The notes: generated from the letters alone by a model not told the origin. Shown: positions 25,409 to 36,467, counted from the stretch's first letter. The stretch: 64,000 nt of DNA from Pseudoxanthomonas sangjuensis (GCF_010211755.1 NZ_PDWR01000007.1:62001-126000); one strand, 5' to 3'. Translations and numbers: made by a program.

Positions 25409-25654
25409 CTACGAATCGAACTTCAGGCGCAGCTGCGGCACTTCCGGCTGGAGCGCATCGAACAGGTCCTGGAATTCCTCTTCCATCAATTCGTCCGGCG
25501 CGTAGACCGCCACCGGTTCGCCGCCGCCGCGCGGCGGGCGCGGGCCCGCGCGACGCGAGAACAGCGCGCCATTCCAGCTGGCGAGTTCCGGCGCCTCTTC
25601 CCAATGCTCGACGGCATGGTTGTTCGGGCCCCACAACAGGACGATTTCGATCAT
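25409..25654 (-). CDS. Small acidic protein of unknown function
   Basis: 81-aa protein without signal peptide or membrane segment. It is hydrophobic at the start (MIEIVLLWGPNNHAVEHW), has a Gly/Pro/Arg-rich centre, and ends in an acidic tail (DELMEEEFQDLFDALQ). GGAG about 9 bases before the ATG supports real translation. I recognise no family. It lies 75 bases downstream of the isochorismatase-like gene on the same strand and converges on the PP-loop gene, so it may be the last gene of the pirin/hydrolase unit. Confidence 0.55.
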   Translation of the reverse strand: MIEIVLLWGPNNHAVEHWEEAPELASWNGALFSRRAGPRPPRGGGEPVAVYAPDELMEEEFQDLFDALQPEVPQLRLKFDS

Positions 25655-25729
25655 GAGCCAGGCTCCATTCGGAGATCGGTGCGGAAACCGGCAGGGCTTG
25701 CCCGACGGGAAAGCCCTGCCGCAGCGGCC

Positions 25730-26371
25730 TCATTCGGCGCGATCGTAGGAGAACTGGATGCCCGCCGTGCCGCCGGTCTGGATGAACAGGTCGAGGAAGG
25801 CCGGCACCGTTTCCTTGCGCTGCCAGTCGCGCTGCAGTTCGCAGAACAGCTGCGCGACGCTGATCATTTTGCCACCGGCCTGCTCGATGCGGCGCAGGGC
25901 CATTTCGTGCGCGGCGACCGAGGTCCCGCCGACGGCGTCGGCGACGACGTAGACCTCGTAGCCTTCCTTCAGCGCGTCCAGCGCGGGGAAGGTCAGGCAG
26001 GCTTCGGTCCACAGCGCGGTCATGATCAGCTTCCTGCGCCCGGTGGCTTCGACCGCCTTGCGGAACTCGACGTCCTCCCAGGAATTGATCGTGGTGCGGT
26101 CGTAGGTCGGATAGTCGCCCAGGACCTTGCGCAGGTGCGGGATCGGCGGCTTGTTGAGGCCGGTCTTGACGTTGACCGTGGAGTGCACGATCGGCAGGCC
26201 GTAGGCGACGGCGGCCCTGGCGGTGCCGACGATGTTGTTGATCAGCAACTGGCGGTCCATCGAGGCGATGGAATTCACCTGCACGGGCTGGTAGTCGATG
26301 ATGACGAAGGCGGCGTTCTGCGGGGTCAGCAGGTGGTCGTTGACGGGATCACGGATCGGTTCGCTTGCCAT
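25730..26371 (-). CDS. Isochorismatase-like cysteine hydrolase (YcaC-like)
   Basis: 213-aa cysteine hydrolase. The catalytic triad members are visible: Asp in FVIIDYQPVQVNS, and Cys in the nucleophile segment ALWTEACLTFPALDA. The lysine is probably in the block before KLIMTALW. The form without an isochorismate lid resembles YcaC-type hydrolases, whose natural substrate is unknown. The start at 26371 (MASEPIRDPVNDHLL) follows CCGGAG at about 8-10 bases and matches family N-termini. It lies 100 bases downstream of the pirin gene, and the pair is found with the divergent LysR regulator. Confidence 0.87.
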   Translation of the reverse strand: MASEPIRDPVNDHLLTPQNAAFVIIDYQPVQVNSIASMDRQLLINNIVGTARAAVAYGLPIVHSTVNVKTGLNKPPIPHLRKVLGDYPTYDRTTINSWEDVEFRKAVEATGRRKLIMTALWTEACLTFPALDALKEGYEVYVVADAVGGTSVAAHEMALRRIEQAGGKMISVAQLFCELQRDWQRKETVPAFLDLFIQTGGTAGIQFSYDRAE

Positions 26372-26471
26372 GGGAGTGCTCCGGTTGGATGTGTGCCGAA
26401 ACGCGGCACGCGTGTTGCGAAAGGATTTCCGCAAGGAAAGGCGCCGACCCCGAAGGGCCGGCGCCGCGCCT

Positions 26472-27335
26472 CTACTGCATGCGGCCGAACTTGCCGCTGT
26501 TGAAATCGGCGATGGCCTGGCTGATTTCCTGCTGCGTGTTCATCACGAACGGGCCGTAGCCGACGATGGGTTCGTCGATCGGCTCGCCGGACAGCAGCAG
26601 CACGGTGGCGCCGCTGTTGGCTTCGATCGCGATGTCGCTGCCGTCGCGGGCCAGCGTCACCAGTTGCGCTTCGCGCGTCACCGCCGAACCGTTCACCAGC
26701 ACCGTGCCCTTGAGCACGACCAGCGCCAGCGTGCGGCCTTCGGGCAGGCTGAAGTTCGCGGTCTTGCCGGCGTTGAGGCGCACGTCCCACACGTCGATCG
26801 GGGTGAAGGTGCGCGCGGGGCCGCGATGGCCGCCGTACTCGCCGGCGATCACGCGCACGCGGCCCGCTTCGTCGGGCAGCCCGACACTCGGGATCTCGGC
26901 ATCGAGCAGGGTCTGGTAGCCCGGCGCGGCCATCTTGTCCTTCGCCGGCAGGTTGACCCACAGCTGCACCATTTCCAGGTTGCCGCCGGTGCGGGTGAAG
27001 TCGCCCGAGTGGAACTCCTCGTGCAGGATGCCCGACGCCGCGGTCATCCACTGCACGTCGCCCGGACCGATCTTGCCGCCGGCGCCGGTCGAGTCGCGGT
27101 GCTCGACCTCGCCCTCGTAGACGAGGGTCACCGTCTCGAAACCGCGGTGCGGGTGCTGGCCGACGCCGCGCGGCCGGGCTGCCGGGTCGAACCAGTGCGG
27201 GCCCGCGTAGTCGAGCAGCAGGAACGGGCTCAGGTCGCGGCCGTGGCTGTCGTAGGAAAACAGCGAGCGGGCCGGGAAGCCGTCGCCGACCCAGTGCGGG
27301 CGGGGGGCGCTGTAGACGCCAAGGATCTTTTTCAT
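26472..27335 (-). CDS. Pirin-family bicupin
   Basis: 287-aa pirin. The N-terminal cupin has the metal site in QHPHRGFETVTLVYEGE together with the later HEEFHSGD, giving three His and one Glu. The C-terminal cupin follows a hinge near residue 170. Bacterial pirins such as YhhW have quercetin 2,3-dioxygenase activity in vitro; others act by protein binding, so the cellular role is open. It heads a minus-strand unit with the hydrolase at 25730-26371 and is divergent from the LysR gene. Confidence 0.92.
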   Translation of the reverse strand: MKKILGVYSAPRPHWVGDGFPARSLFSYDSHGRDLSPFLLLDYAGPHWFDPAARPRGVGQHPHRGFETVTLVYEGEVEHRDSTGAGGKIGPGDVQWMTAASGILHEEFHSGDFTRTGGNLEMVQLWVNLPAKDKMAAPGYQTLLDAEIPSVGLPDEAGRVRVIAGEYGGHRGPARTFTPIDVWDVRLNAGKTANFSLPEGRTLALVVLKGTVLVNGSAVTREAQLVTLARDGSDIAIEANSGATVLLLSGEPIDEPIVGYGPFVMNTQQEISQAIADFNSGKFGRMQ

Positions 27336-27404
27336 GCCGATTCACTCCAGCTTTTCGCGGAACCGCGGGAGGCGGTCGCTTACGTTGGGCGAATGATGAA
27401 ACTG

Positions 27405-27464
27405 GAACGCTGGCCCCGGTAGTCGGCAGGATTTATCCTCAGCGTCCTGTTTGGTGAACGCTGG
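27405..27464. promoter_or_regulatory. Direct repeats in the pirin/LysR divergent region
   Basis: The 141-base spacer between the divergent pirin and LysR genes holds the 9-bp direct repeat GAACGCTGG at 27405-27413 and 27456-27464. The copies are 51 bases apart, close to five helical turns. LysR-type regulators commonly bind paired sites in such a spacer and repress their own gene. Assigning the sites to this regulator is inference; no clean T-N11-A dyad was singled out. Confidence 0.35.
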
Positions 27465-27476
27465 CAGGCATGCGGC

Positions 27477-28403
27477 ATGCAGGACCTGAACGACCTCTAC
27501 TACTTCACCCAGGTGGTCGAGCACGGCGGCTTCGCCCCCGCGGGGCGCGCGCTGGGCATGCCCAAGTCCAAGCTGAGCCGCCGCATCGCCCTGCTCGAAG
27601 AACGGCTGGGCGTGCGCTTGATCCATCGCTCGACGCGGCACTTCTCGGTCACGCCGATCGGGCAGACCTACTACGCCCATTGCAAGGCGATGCGGGTGGA
27701 AGCCGAGGCGGCCGAAGAGGCGATCGAGGCGGCGCGCAGCGAACCGCGCGGCATCGTGCGGGTGACCAGCCCGGTGTCGCTGCTGGACACCCTGGTCGCG
27801 CCGATGCTCGCGGATTTCATGGTCGAGTACCCGCGCGTGGAAGTGCACCTGGAAGCCACCAACCGCCGCGTCGACGTGATCGTCGAAGGCGTCGACGTCG
27901 CGCTGCGCGTGCGGCCGCCGCCGCTGGAGGACAGCGACCTGGTGATGCGGACGCTGGCCGAACTCAGCCAGTGCCTGGTCGCGAGTCCGAACTTGCTGGC
28001 GCAACATGGACTGCCGCGAGGACCCGCGGATCTTTCACGATACCCGAGCCTCGACCTGGGTATGCCGCAGAACGAACACGCCTGGAACCTGTTCGGCCCG
28101 GATGGCGCGCAAGCGACGATCTACCATCGTCCGCGTTTCATTACCCGCGGGATGCTCGCGTTGCGCGCCGCCGCCGTCGCCGGCGTCGGCATGGTGCAGT
28201 TGCCGACGCTGATGATCACCGAGCAACTGGCACGCGGCGAACTCGTGCCCGTGATCCCCGACTGGCGCCCGCGCCACGAGATCGCTCACGCGGTGTTCGC
28301 ATCGCGGCGCGGCCTGCTGCCGTCGGTACGCACGCTCGTCGACTTCCTCGCCACCCGGTTCGCGCAAGCCGGACCGGCCCAGATCGGCCGCCCGGAAAGT
28401 TGA
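27477..28403 (+). CDS. LysR-family transcriptional regulator
   Basis: 308-aa regulator. The N-terminal winged helix-turn-helix contains FAPAGRALGMPKSKLSRRIA (20 residues around 20-39), with the usual LEERLGVRLIHRSTRH following. The C-terminal periplasmic-binding-protein-like domain starts near RGIVRVTSPVS. The arrangement, divergent from a pirin gene and an isochorismatase-like hydrolase, suggests it controls that unit in response to a small ligand. Effector unknown. The ATG at 27477 is the conventional start, MQDLNDLYYFTQVVE. Confidence 0.92.
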   Translation: MQDLNDLYYFTQVVEHGGFAPAGRALGMPKSKLSRRIALLEERLGVRLIHRSTRHFSVTPIGQTYYAHCKAMRVEAEAAEEAIEAARSEPRGIVRVTSPVSLLDTLVAPMLADFMVEYPRVEVHLEATNRRVDVIVEGVDVALRVRPPPLEDSDLVMRTLAELSQCLVASPNLLAQHGLPRGPADLSRYPSLDLGMPQNEHAWNLFGPDGAQATIYHRPRFITRGMLALRAAAVAGVGMVQLPTLMITEQLARGELVPVIPDWRPRHEIAHAVFASRRGLLPSVRTLVDFLATRFAQAGPAQIGRPES

Positions 28404-28450
28404 CCCGGGCATCGGGGATATCGCAACACGACGGTTCGCGACCGACCGGT

Positions 28451-28526
<76 letters not shown>

Positions 28527-28552
28527 CTCGCGCAATTCTACCCGCAGAAAGC

Positions 28553-28581
28553 CGAAGACCCGCCAATGGCGGGTCTTCGGT
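28553..28581 (-). terminator. Intrinsic terminator of rpoD
   Basis: A perfect 13-bp stem CCGAAGACCCGCC with a 3-base loop lies 22 bases after the rpoD stop codon. On the minus strand it is followed by CTTTCT. It separates rpoD from the tRNA gene and is the clearest hairpin terminator in this part of the window. Confidence 0.75.
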
Positions 28582-28602
28582 CCGTGCATTCGTTTCCGCG
28601 CG

Positions 28603-30462
<1,860 letters not shown>

Positions 30463-30505
30463 GAGTGCTTGCGCCACCGGCAGAGAGGATTGAGGGGAAC
30501 CTAGC

Positions 30506-30514
30506 ATTATACCA
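30506..30514 (-). promoter_or_regulatory. Extended -10 promoter of rpoD
   Basis: On the minus strand the sequence reads TGG-TATAAT, a perfect -10 hexamer (30511-30506) with the TGn extension. It is 43 bases before the rpoD ATG at 30462. The -35 region (GGACTT or GACTTT) is poor, as is usual when an extended -10 is present. Transcription should start near 30499. Confidence 0.7.
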
Positions 30515-30595
30515 GCCAAGCCCGGGGAAAGTCCGGGAAAAACCGCCCTGACGCCGTCCCGGCGCCGTTTTCTCCCGGTATCGATCAGCGGAACG

Positions 30596-31036
30596 TCAGG
30601 GTCGTAGCAGAAAGGTCACCGGGCCGTCGTTGACCAGGCTGACCACCATATGGGCACCGAACCGGCCGGTTTCCACCCCCGGTGCGTGCTTTTGCCGGCA
30701 GATCTCGACCAGACGGTTGAAACCGCGTTCAGCCTCGGCCGGCGGCGCGGCGGTGCTGAAGCTGGGACGCATGCCGGAACGGGTGTCGGCCGCCAGGGTG
30801 AACTGGCTGACCAGCAGCAGGCCACCGCCGGTATCGGCCAGCGAACGGTTCATCTTGCCGGCGGCGTCCTCGAACACCCGGTACCCGAGCAGGCGCTCGG
30901 CCATGCGCTGGAACTGCGCCTCGCCGTCGCCCGGCTCGACCGCGACCAGCGCCAGCAGGCCGGGGCCGATGGCGCCAAGGGTTTCGCCTTCGACGGCGAC
31001 GCTGGCCTGGGCGACGCGCTGGATCAGGGAGAGCAT
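30596..31036 (-). CDS. dtd: D-aminoacyl-tRNA deacylase
   Basis: 146-aa Dtd that hydrolyses D-amino acids (and glycine on tRNA-Ala) from mischarged tRNAs. The two active-site motifs are SQFTLAA (77-83) and the C-terminal NDGPVTF with its cross-subunit Gly-cisPro partner. Length and the start [13 protein letters not shown] match the family exactly. It lies upstream of rpoD on the same strand, but rpoD has its own promoter between them. Confidence 0.95.
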   Translation of the reverse strand: MLSLIQRVAQASVAVEGETLGAIGPGLLALVAVEPGDGEAQFQRMAERLLGYRVFEDAAGKMNRSLADTGGGLLLVSQFTLAADTRSGMRPSFSTAAPPAEAERGFNRLVEICRQKHAPGVETGRFGAHMVVSLVNDGPVTFLLRP

Positions 31037-31134
31037 GGGTCGGGGAGCGGAGAGCGGAGAGGCGTGAGGAACGAGGGGGAAAGCCTAACCGCTTTCGCTC
31101 GCTTCTCACTCCTCTCCACTCTGGCCTCCCCGCT
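31037..31134. repeat. Reiterated-word inverted repeat A (dtd/lpxL spacer)
   Basis: The left arm (31041-31084) is made of repeated GAGCGGAGAG-like words. The right arm (31091-31132) is its imperfect complement, and a 6-base loop lies between. The arms match at most positions with a few small indels. Three other spacers (39781-39855, 52875-52975, 53690-53780) have the same architecture with different words. It fills the divergent gap between dtd and the acyltransferase gene. Confidence 0.6.
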
Positions 31135-31145
31135 ACACTCCGCGG

Positions 31146-32063
31146 ATGAAGCCGGAAACCATTGCCGCCCTGCTCTACCGCGCCACGGCCCTGCTGACCT
31201 CGCTGCCATGGCCGTGGCTGCGCCGCTTCGCCGACGCGATCGCCTGGCTGTGGCTGAAGATCGATGCGCGCGAGAGCCGGGTGGCGCGGCGCAACCTGGA
31301 ACTGGTCTATCCGGAACTGCTGCCGACCCAGCGCGCCGAGCTGCACGGGCGGATCCTGCGCACCACCGCGCGGCAGGCGCTGGAAACCCTGCGTTTCTGG
31401 ACCCATCCGCCGGCCGGCAACCTGGCCTGCATCCGCAGCAGGTCCGGCGACGCGCTGTACGACCAGGCGCTGGCCTCGGGCAAGGGCGTGATCGTGATCG
31501 CCCCGCATTTCGGCAACTGGGAACTGTTGAACCAATGGCTGACCTCGCGCGGGTCGTTCGCCTTCGTCTATGCGCCGCCGGAATCGGCGATCGGCAACGC
31601 CTTCCTGCTGCGCGCGCGCGGCAACGCCGGCGAGGTCACCCAGGTGCGCGCCGAAGGCCCGGCGGTGCGCCAGCTGTGGAAGATCCTCAAGGCCGGCGGC
31701 TCGCTGGCGATCCTGCCCGACCAGCAGCCAAAGCAGGGCGACGGCGAATTCGCGCCGTTCTTCGGCATCGAGGCGCTGACCATGACCCTGGTCTCGCGGC
31801 TGGCCGAACGCACCGGCGCCACCGTGCTGTGCGCGTGGTGCGAGCGGACCGGTCCCGACCTGGAATTCGCCCTGCACGTGGAGCCGGTCGAGGCGACAGT
31901 CGCCGATACCGACCCGCGCACTGCCGCGATCGCGCTGAACCGCACGATCGAGCGCGTCGCCCGCCGCGACCCGGCGCAGTACCAGTGGACCTACAAGCGC
32001 TACACGCTGCGCCCGCCCGGCAGCGGCGAAGGCAATCCTTACGTGACATCATCGCCGGCATGA
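31146..32063 (+). CDS. Lipid A / lysophospholipid acyltransferase of the LpxL (HtrB) family
   Basis: 305-aa inner-membrane acyltransferase with an N-terminal hydrophobic anchor. The catalytic H-x4-E motif is H121-E126 in APHFGNWE, followed by AILPDQQPK and APFFG, as in LpxL, LpxM and related enzymes that add secondary acyl chains to lipid A. The exact acyl donor and position cannot be read. It starts 12 bases after a TACACT hexamer and is coupled by an ATGA overlap to the first PH-domain gene, so it heads a three-gene operon. Confidence 0.88.
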   Translation: MKPETIAALLYRATALLTSLPWPWLRRFADAIAWLWLKIDARESRVARRNLELVYPELLPTQRAELHGRILRTTARQALETLRFWTHPPAGNLACIRSRSGDALYDQALASGKGVIVIAPHFGNWELLNQWLTSRGSFAFVYAPPESAIGNAFLLRARGNAGEVTQVRAEGPAVRQLWKILKAGGSLAILPDQQPKQGDGEFAPFFGIEALTMTLVSRLAERTGATVLCAWCERTGPDLEFALHVEPVEATVADTDPRTAAIALNRTIERVARRDPAQYQWTYKRYTLRPPGSGEGNPYVTSSPA

Positions 32064-32587
32064 ACCAGTCGCCCGAACTTCCGCCCGCCCCGTCGACCGT
32101 CGCATCCGCCTTCGCCCATGGCGACTGGCAACCGCTGCCGCCGCGCGGCGCGAAGCTGGCGGCGCTGGGCGGGGCGCTGGGCTTCTTCATGCCGAGCTGC
32201 GGCGTGGCGATCCCGCTGGCCGTCGCGACGAACCTGGCGTCGCCGTGGCTGCTGGCGCCGCTGCTGGGACTGGCCGGCGCGGCCTATGGCGCCGGGCTGG
32301 GCGGGAAGCGCCACCGCCGCACCGCGTGGAAGCTGGACGCATCCGGCTTCGCCGTGCGCCGCGGGCGGATCTGGCAGAGCGAAACCCGGGTGCCGACCTC
32401 GCGCGTGCAGCACCTCGACCTGAAGCGCGGCCCGCTGGAACGCGCGCTGAAACTGGCGACGCTGGTGGTGCACACCGCCGGCACCAAGCTGGCCGCGGTG
32501 TCGCTGTCGGGGCTCGACGACGACGACGCCGAATACCTGCGCGACCTGCTGGCGCGCCAGCTCGACCAGGACGGCGACGCGCTGTGA
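32060..32587 (+). CDS. Bacterial PH-domain membrane protein (YdbS-like)
   Basis: 175-aa protein with two transmembrane helices (about 30-75) and one bPH_2 (DUF304) domain, recognised by WKLDASGFAVRRGRIWQSET and TRVPTSRVQHLDLKRGPLER. The ATG overlaps the acyltransferase stop (ATGA), and its own stop overlaps the next GTG (GTGA). The pair corresponds to the YdbS/YdbT arrangement, whose biochemical role in the envelope is not established. Confidence 0.85.
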   Translation: MNQSPELPPAPSTVASAFAHGDWQPLPPRGAKLAALGGALGFFMPSCGVAIPLAVATNLASPWLLAPLLGLAGAAYGAGLGGKRHRRTAWKLDASGFAVRRGRIWQSETRVPTSRVQHLDLKRGPLERALKLATLVVHTAGTKLAAVSLSGLDDDDAEYLRDLLARQLDQDGDAL

Positions 32588-34122
32588 GCTTCGACCCGAC
32601 CGGCGCCGAAACGGGCGACGAACGCAGGCTGCATCCGTGGTCGTGGCTGTTCGTGCTGGTCCAGCACCTGAAGCAGTTCATCGTGCCGCTGATCGCGCTG
32701 GTCCTGTTCGGCGGCGGCCGCCGCAATCCGGGCGGGCCCTGGGCCGACTTCGCGCCGCTGATCGCGGTCGGCGTGCTCGCCGCGGTGTCGCTGCTGGAAT
32801 ACTTCACCTACCGCTACCGCATCGGCACCGACAAGCTGACCGTGCGCAGCGGCTGGCTGCACCGTAGCCTGCGCGAGATCCCGTTCGCGCGCATCCACAA
32901 CGTGGTCGTGCACCAGTCGCTGCTGCACCGGCTGTTCGGCGTGGCCGAGGTGAGGCTGGAATCGGCCGGCGGGCAGAAACCCGAGGCGCGGATGCGGGTG
33001 CTGCGCCTCGACCAGGCGCTGGCGCTGGAGGAACAGGTGCGCCAGCGCGGCCGCGGCGCCGCGACGGCGGACGCGGGGGCGGCGGACGCTCCCGTGCAGC
33101 GCGACGTGCTGCTGGCGCTGTCGCCGCTGGAAATCGTCCGCCTCGGCTTGATCTCCAACCGCGGCATGATCGCGTTCGCCGCGGCGTTCGGCGCCGCGTG
33201 GCAAATGTTCCCCGACGACCTGATCGAGGATTTCTTCAGGAATTTCGTCGGCAACTTCGCCCGCCGCCTGTTCGGTTACGCCGACCAGCTGCACCTGACC
33301 TGGCTGCAGGGCGCGATCGCGGTCGCGGTGCTGGTCGCGCTCGGCATCGTCCTGCTGCGCGTGCTGTCGATCGCGCTGGCCTTCGTGCAGTACCACGGCT
33401 TCATCCTCAGCGAGGCGCAGCATCGGCTGACCGTCGAGCGCGGCCTGCTGACGCGGCTGCGCACCAGCGTCGCGCGCCGCCGCATCCAGGCGTGGACCCT
33501 GCACGAAGGCATGCTGCACCGGTTGTTCGGGCGCCGCAGCCTGCACGTCGACACCGCGGCGTCGACGCAACAGGGCCGGCAGGAAAGCCGCACGCTGAAG
33601 GAACTGGCGCCGATCGCCACGCCGGAAGCCTGCGACGCGCTGGTCAACCACGTGCTGGCGCAGGCGCATTGGCCGCCGGCGCAGTGGCGCGCGCTACGGG
33701 GCAGCCTGTGGCGCCTGCTGTGGCCGGGCGCCTTGCTGTCCATCGCGCTGGCGGTCGCCGCGGCCGGCTTCTCGCGCAGCGCCTGGGGCCTGCTGCCGCT
33801 GCTGTGGCTGCCGTGGGGCGCGTACTCGGCGTGGCGGCAGGCGCAGCGGCTCGGCTATGCGGCCGACGACCGCATCGTCGCGGTGCGCGGCGGCTGGTGG
33901 TCGCGCTGGTGGCGCTTCGCCGAAATCGACAAGCTGCAGGCGCTGCGCCTGTCGCGCTCGCCGCTGGACCGCCGCTGCGGCACCGCCACGCTGTGGCTGG
34001 ACACCGCCGGCGCCGGTGGACTGGAAACGCCGCTGCGGATCCGTTTCCTGCCGGAAAGCGAAGCCTCGGTGCTGTACGAACGGCTTGCCGCGACGCTGAC
34101 GCGACGGAAGCTGCATTGGTGA
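32584..34122 (+). CDS. Multi-domain bacterial PH-domain membrane protein (YdbT-like)
   Basis: 512-aa membrane protein with three bPH_2 segments alternating with hydrophobic helix pairs. The segments begin near RYRIGTDKLTVRSGWLHRSL, FILSEAQHRLTVERGLLTRL and GYAADDRIVAVRGGWWSR. Each contains the IPFARIHNVVVHQSLLHRLF-type helix or a variant. The GTG start at 32584 overlaps the stop of the smaller PH protein. The two proteins very likely form one complex. Being coupled to an LpxL-type acyltransferase suggests an envelope-lipid context, which is inference. Confidence 0.85.
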   Translation: MSFDPTGAETGDERRLHPWSWLFVLVQHLKQFIVPLIALVLFGGGRRNPGGPWADFAPLIAVGVLAAVSLLEYFTYRYRIGTDKLTVRSGWLHRSLREIPFARIHNVVVHQSLLHRLFGVAEVRLESAGGQKPEARMRVLRLDQALALEEQVRQRGRGAATADAGAADAPVQRDVLLALSPLEIVRLGLISNRGMIAFAAAFGAAWQMFPDDLIEDFFRNFVGNFARRLFGYADQLHLTWLQGAIAVAVLVALGIVLLRVLSIALAFVQYHGFILSEAQHRLTVERGLLTRLRTSVARRRIQAWTLHEGMLHRLFGRRSLHVDTAASTQQGRQESRTLKELAPIATPEACDALVNHVLAQAHWPPAQWRALRGSLWRLLWPGALLSIALAVAAAGFSRSAWGLLPLLWLPWGAYSAWRQAQRLGYAADDRIVAVRGGWWSRWWRFAEIDKLQALRLSRSPLDRRCGTATLWLDTAGAGGLETPLRIRFLPESEASVLYERLAATLTRRKLHW

Positions 34123-34208
34123 CGCCCCCGTTTGCGGCAACATCGACGCAACGGGTGTGCGTAGACGAACCTCCACGCTCCGCAATGCGACACGAATGAC
34201 CTTTCCGG

Positions 34209-35846
34209 TCAACGCTTCGACGCCGCCGTCAAGCCAGCGCCTTCCCGTGCAGCCTCGGCGTCGGCAGTCTCGCTTGGGTCGTGGCCCCACAACCGGGCCC
34301 GCAATGGCCTGTCCTTGCGAATCATTTCATCCAGGCCTTCGGTTCCGAACGACTCGATCAAGTTCCGCTTCCCCGAAAACAACGACACGCCGAGTCCAGC
34401 TTTTGGCGCGCGTTCGTCGACGAGGCCCAGCACATCCAGCATCGTCGGGTACGCATCAAGAATGCTGCCTGCGCGATCGACCTTGCCTGGGGCCAAGTCG
34501 TCGTCGAACACCATGAACAACAAGCGCCTCGGCAATTCCTCCAATCGGCCGCTGATCGAGCTCTTGTGCATCAGGTGGTCGCTCAACACGACCACGGCCG
34601 TGTTTTCGAGCAACCCCTGCCGACGAGCCCTGGCGATCAGCCTGCGCGCCAACCACGCCGAGCATTTGACTCCCAGTTCGATGTTTTTCTCGTAACGCTC
34701 TCCCCATTCGCGCTCGCAAGCACGTGTCGGGAACCCGTCCGGGGCGTGTGCCCCCGTGGTTAGCATGGCCAGGAAATACGGCTGCCCCTGTGCATGCAAT
34801 TGTCGCCACTCGCCCAGCGTCGCCTCGAAGACGGCATCGTCGGGAACTCCCCAGCCGTTTACATCGCCGGGATGGGCCTGCAGCAGATCGTCCCGCCCAT
34901 AAACGCGCTGGAAGCCGTGCTCGCGGTAGAAATCGCCCTTGCCTGCGAAATCCAGATCCGCGCCTCCTACATAGGTGGTCGCGTAACCTTTCTCCGCGAG
35001 GACGCTACCCAAACACTCCGCACCCGGCAGGAATTCCTCGGCGCGTTCAAGGTTGTTTCCTCCGAGGATTCCATCCGGCATCAGCGGGACGCCACACTGG
35101 CTGCCGACCATGCCCGCCGTGGTCCAGCCGACGCCCTCCACTTGCTCCAGCCCGGTGAAGCTCAACGCGTCGGCTTCCATGGCCTCGACATCATCGTAGA
35201 TGTCGCCGAACGTCGGATCGCCCAGGGTCCTTTCCATGCTTTCCAGATAAATGATCACCAGGTTCTTCCTTGGAACCCGCATCGCATCCCCGAGCCGCGG
35301 CGGCTGGTATTGCGCTGCCAGACGTCCGCGCAGGCTTTCGTCGGTAGATACATAATCGAAGGCCTGCAACCACAGGGGATTGAACAGCAGGCAGGCGGCG
35401 AGCGCAATGCGACCCGTGTGCCGCAATCGCAAGTCGTTGCTCTTCACGTAGCTGACGGCCCACGTGAACGCTGCCCAGATCAGCACGTACATGAAAAAAT
35501 ATCGAACGACTTTGGGATCGCCCTCCACCTCAAGGCCCTGCGACAGGTGAAACAGGACCGCAGGGATGTCGAAGCTTCCGAACGCATCGACCACGTAGCA
35601 ATAGCCCATCAGCAACGCGCTGGCGGCAGCGCCGAGAACGAACGTCACGCGACCGCCACGGACGACGTCGCGATTGCGCCCCGACATGCGCGAGAGCAGA
35701 AACATGAACAGCAGCAAGGCAGGCACCGCACCATACGCGCTCGGAATATCCCAAGCCACCCTGATCACCCTGCTGGCGAATATCCCCAGCGCCGCACAGG
35801 CGAGGAAGGCGACCGGGATCTCCTTGAAGCAGACTGGGTATCTCAT
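34209..35846 (-). CDS. OpgB/LtaS-like phosphoglycerol transferase (sulfatase fold)
   Basis: 545-aa protein with about five N-terminal transmembrane helices and a periplasmic alkaline-phosphatase-fold domain. Metal and nucleophile motifs are LVIIYLESME (E202), GWTTAGMVGSQCG (T242/T243) and VVVLSDHLMH near the C-terminus. It resembles OpgB (MdoB), which moves phosphoglycerol from phosphatidylglycerol to periplasmic glucans, and lipoteichoic-acid synthases. The ATG at 35846 is preferred; 17 in-frame codons lie upstream. The next two genes make and polymerise CDP-glycerol, so it probably modifies a glycerol-phosphate polymer. Base composition is less GC-rich than in the flanking genes. Confidence 0.85.
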   Translation of the reverse strand: MRYPVCFKEIPVAFLACAALGIFASRVIRVAWDIPSAYGAVPALLLFMFLLSRMSGRNRDVVRGGRVTFVLGAAASALLMGYCYVVDAFGSFDIPAVLFHLSQGLEVEGDPKVVRYFFMYVLIWAAFTWAVSYVKSNDLRLRHTGRIALAACLLFNPLWLQAFDYVSTDESLRGRLAAQYQPPRLGDAMRVPRKNLVIIYLESMERTLGDPTFGDIYDDVEAMEADALSFTGLEQVEGVGWTTAGMVGSQCGVPLMPDGILGGNNLERAEEFLPGAECLGSVLAEKGYATTYVGGADLDFAGKGDFYREHGFQRVYGRDDLLQAHPGDVNGWGVPDDAVFEATLGEWRQLHAQGQPYFLAMLTTGAHAPDGFPTRACEREWGERYEKNIELGVKCSAWLARRLIARARRQGLLENTAVVVLSDHLMHKSSISGRLEELPRRLLFMVFDDDLAPGKVDRAGSILDAYPTMLDVLGLVDERAPKAGLGVSLFSGKRNLIESFGTEGLDEMIRKDRPLRARLWGHDPSETADAEAAREGAGLTAASKR

Positions 35847-35987
35847 GCGCTCGCGACTCGAACAGGCCGGCCGCCCGGCGGGAAATGGCGACGGCACAGC
35901 ACCCTAATCATGCCGACCTGCCCCGTGAAAGACACCTGAAACACTTTCGCGCACCCCGTTCCACATCGGCCAGGACGCACATGCCGC

Positions 35988-36467
35988 CTATTCCAGCTTG
36001 TCCACGATCGCCGAGATGATGCCCAGTGCCTGCTTCAGGTCCTCGATGTGCCCCTTGTCCAACACCCTGGTCAATTGCTTCAAACTTGTACTGGAAATCC
36101 CTTCGGTGCGCGGCAGGTAAACCACCTCGCAATACTGTCTCAGGTCGTCGAACTTGCCTTCCCAATCCGCCCCCATACCGAACACCGAAACTCCGTAGCG
36201 GCGGATATCGTCGGCCTTCTGCGTCCAGCTTTCCTCGGCGATGGCCAAGTCGACGCACTTGACGCTCTGCACGATCTTCAGGCGGTCCACGAAAGGAATG
36301 ATGGTCTGCTTGCCCTTGCCGGCGTTGAACTCGTCAGTGGAGACCCCCACGATCAGATAGTCTCCCAGCGCCTTGAGCCTTTCAAGCAGGTTGAGGTGCC
36401 CGACGTGAAAGAGATCAAAGGTGCCATAGGTCAGCACCACCTTCTTCCTCTGCGATTCTGGGCTCAT
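35988..36467 (-). CDS. TagD-like glycerol-3-phosphate cytidylyltransferase
   Basis: 159-aa nucleotidyltransferase of the cytidylyltransferase-like family. It has the opening TYGTFDLFHVGHLNLLERLK with the HxGH motif (HVGH), the nucleotide-binding loop VGVSTDEFNAGKGK, and the signature RTEGISST near the end. This is the pattern of TagD/GCT, which makes CDP-glycerol from glycerol-3-phosphate and CTP. The 13-base gap to the TagF-like gene upstream indicates co-transcription. Another polyol phosphate (ribitol, glucitol) is possible but less likely on motif grounds. Confidence 0.88.
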   Translation of the reverse strand: MSPESQRKKVVLTYGTFDLFHVGHLNLLERLKALGDYLIVGVSTDEFNAGKGKQTIIPFVDRLKIVQSVKCVDLAIAEESWTQKADDIRRYGVSVFGMGADWEGKFDDLRQYCEVVYLPRTEGISSTSLKQLTRVLDKGHIEDLKQALGIISAIVDKLE

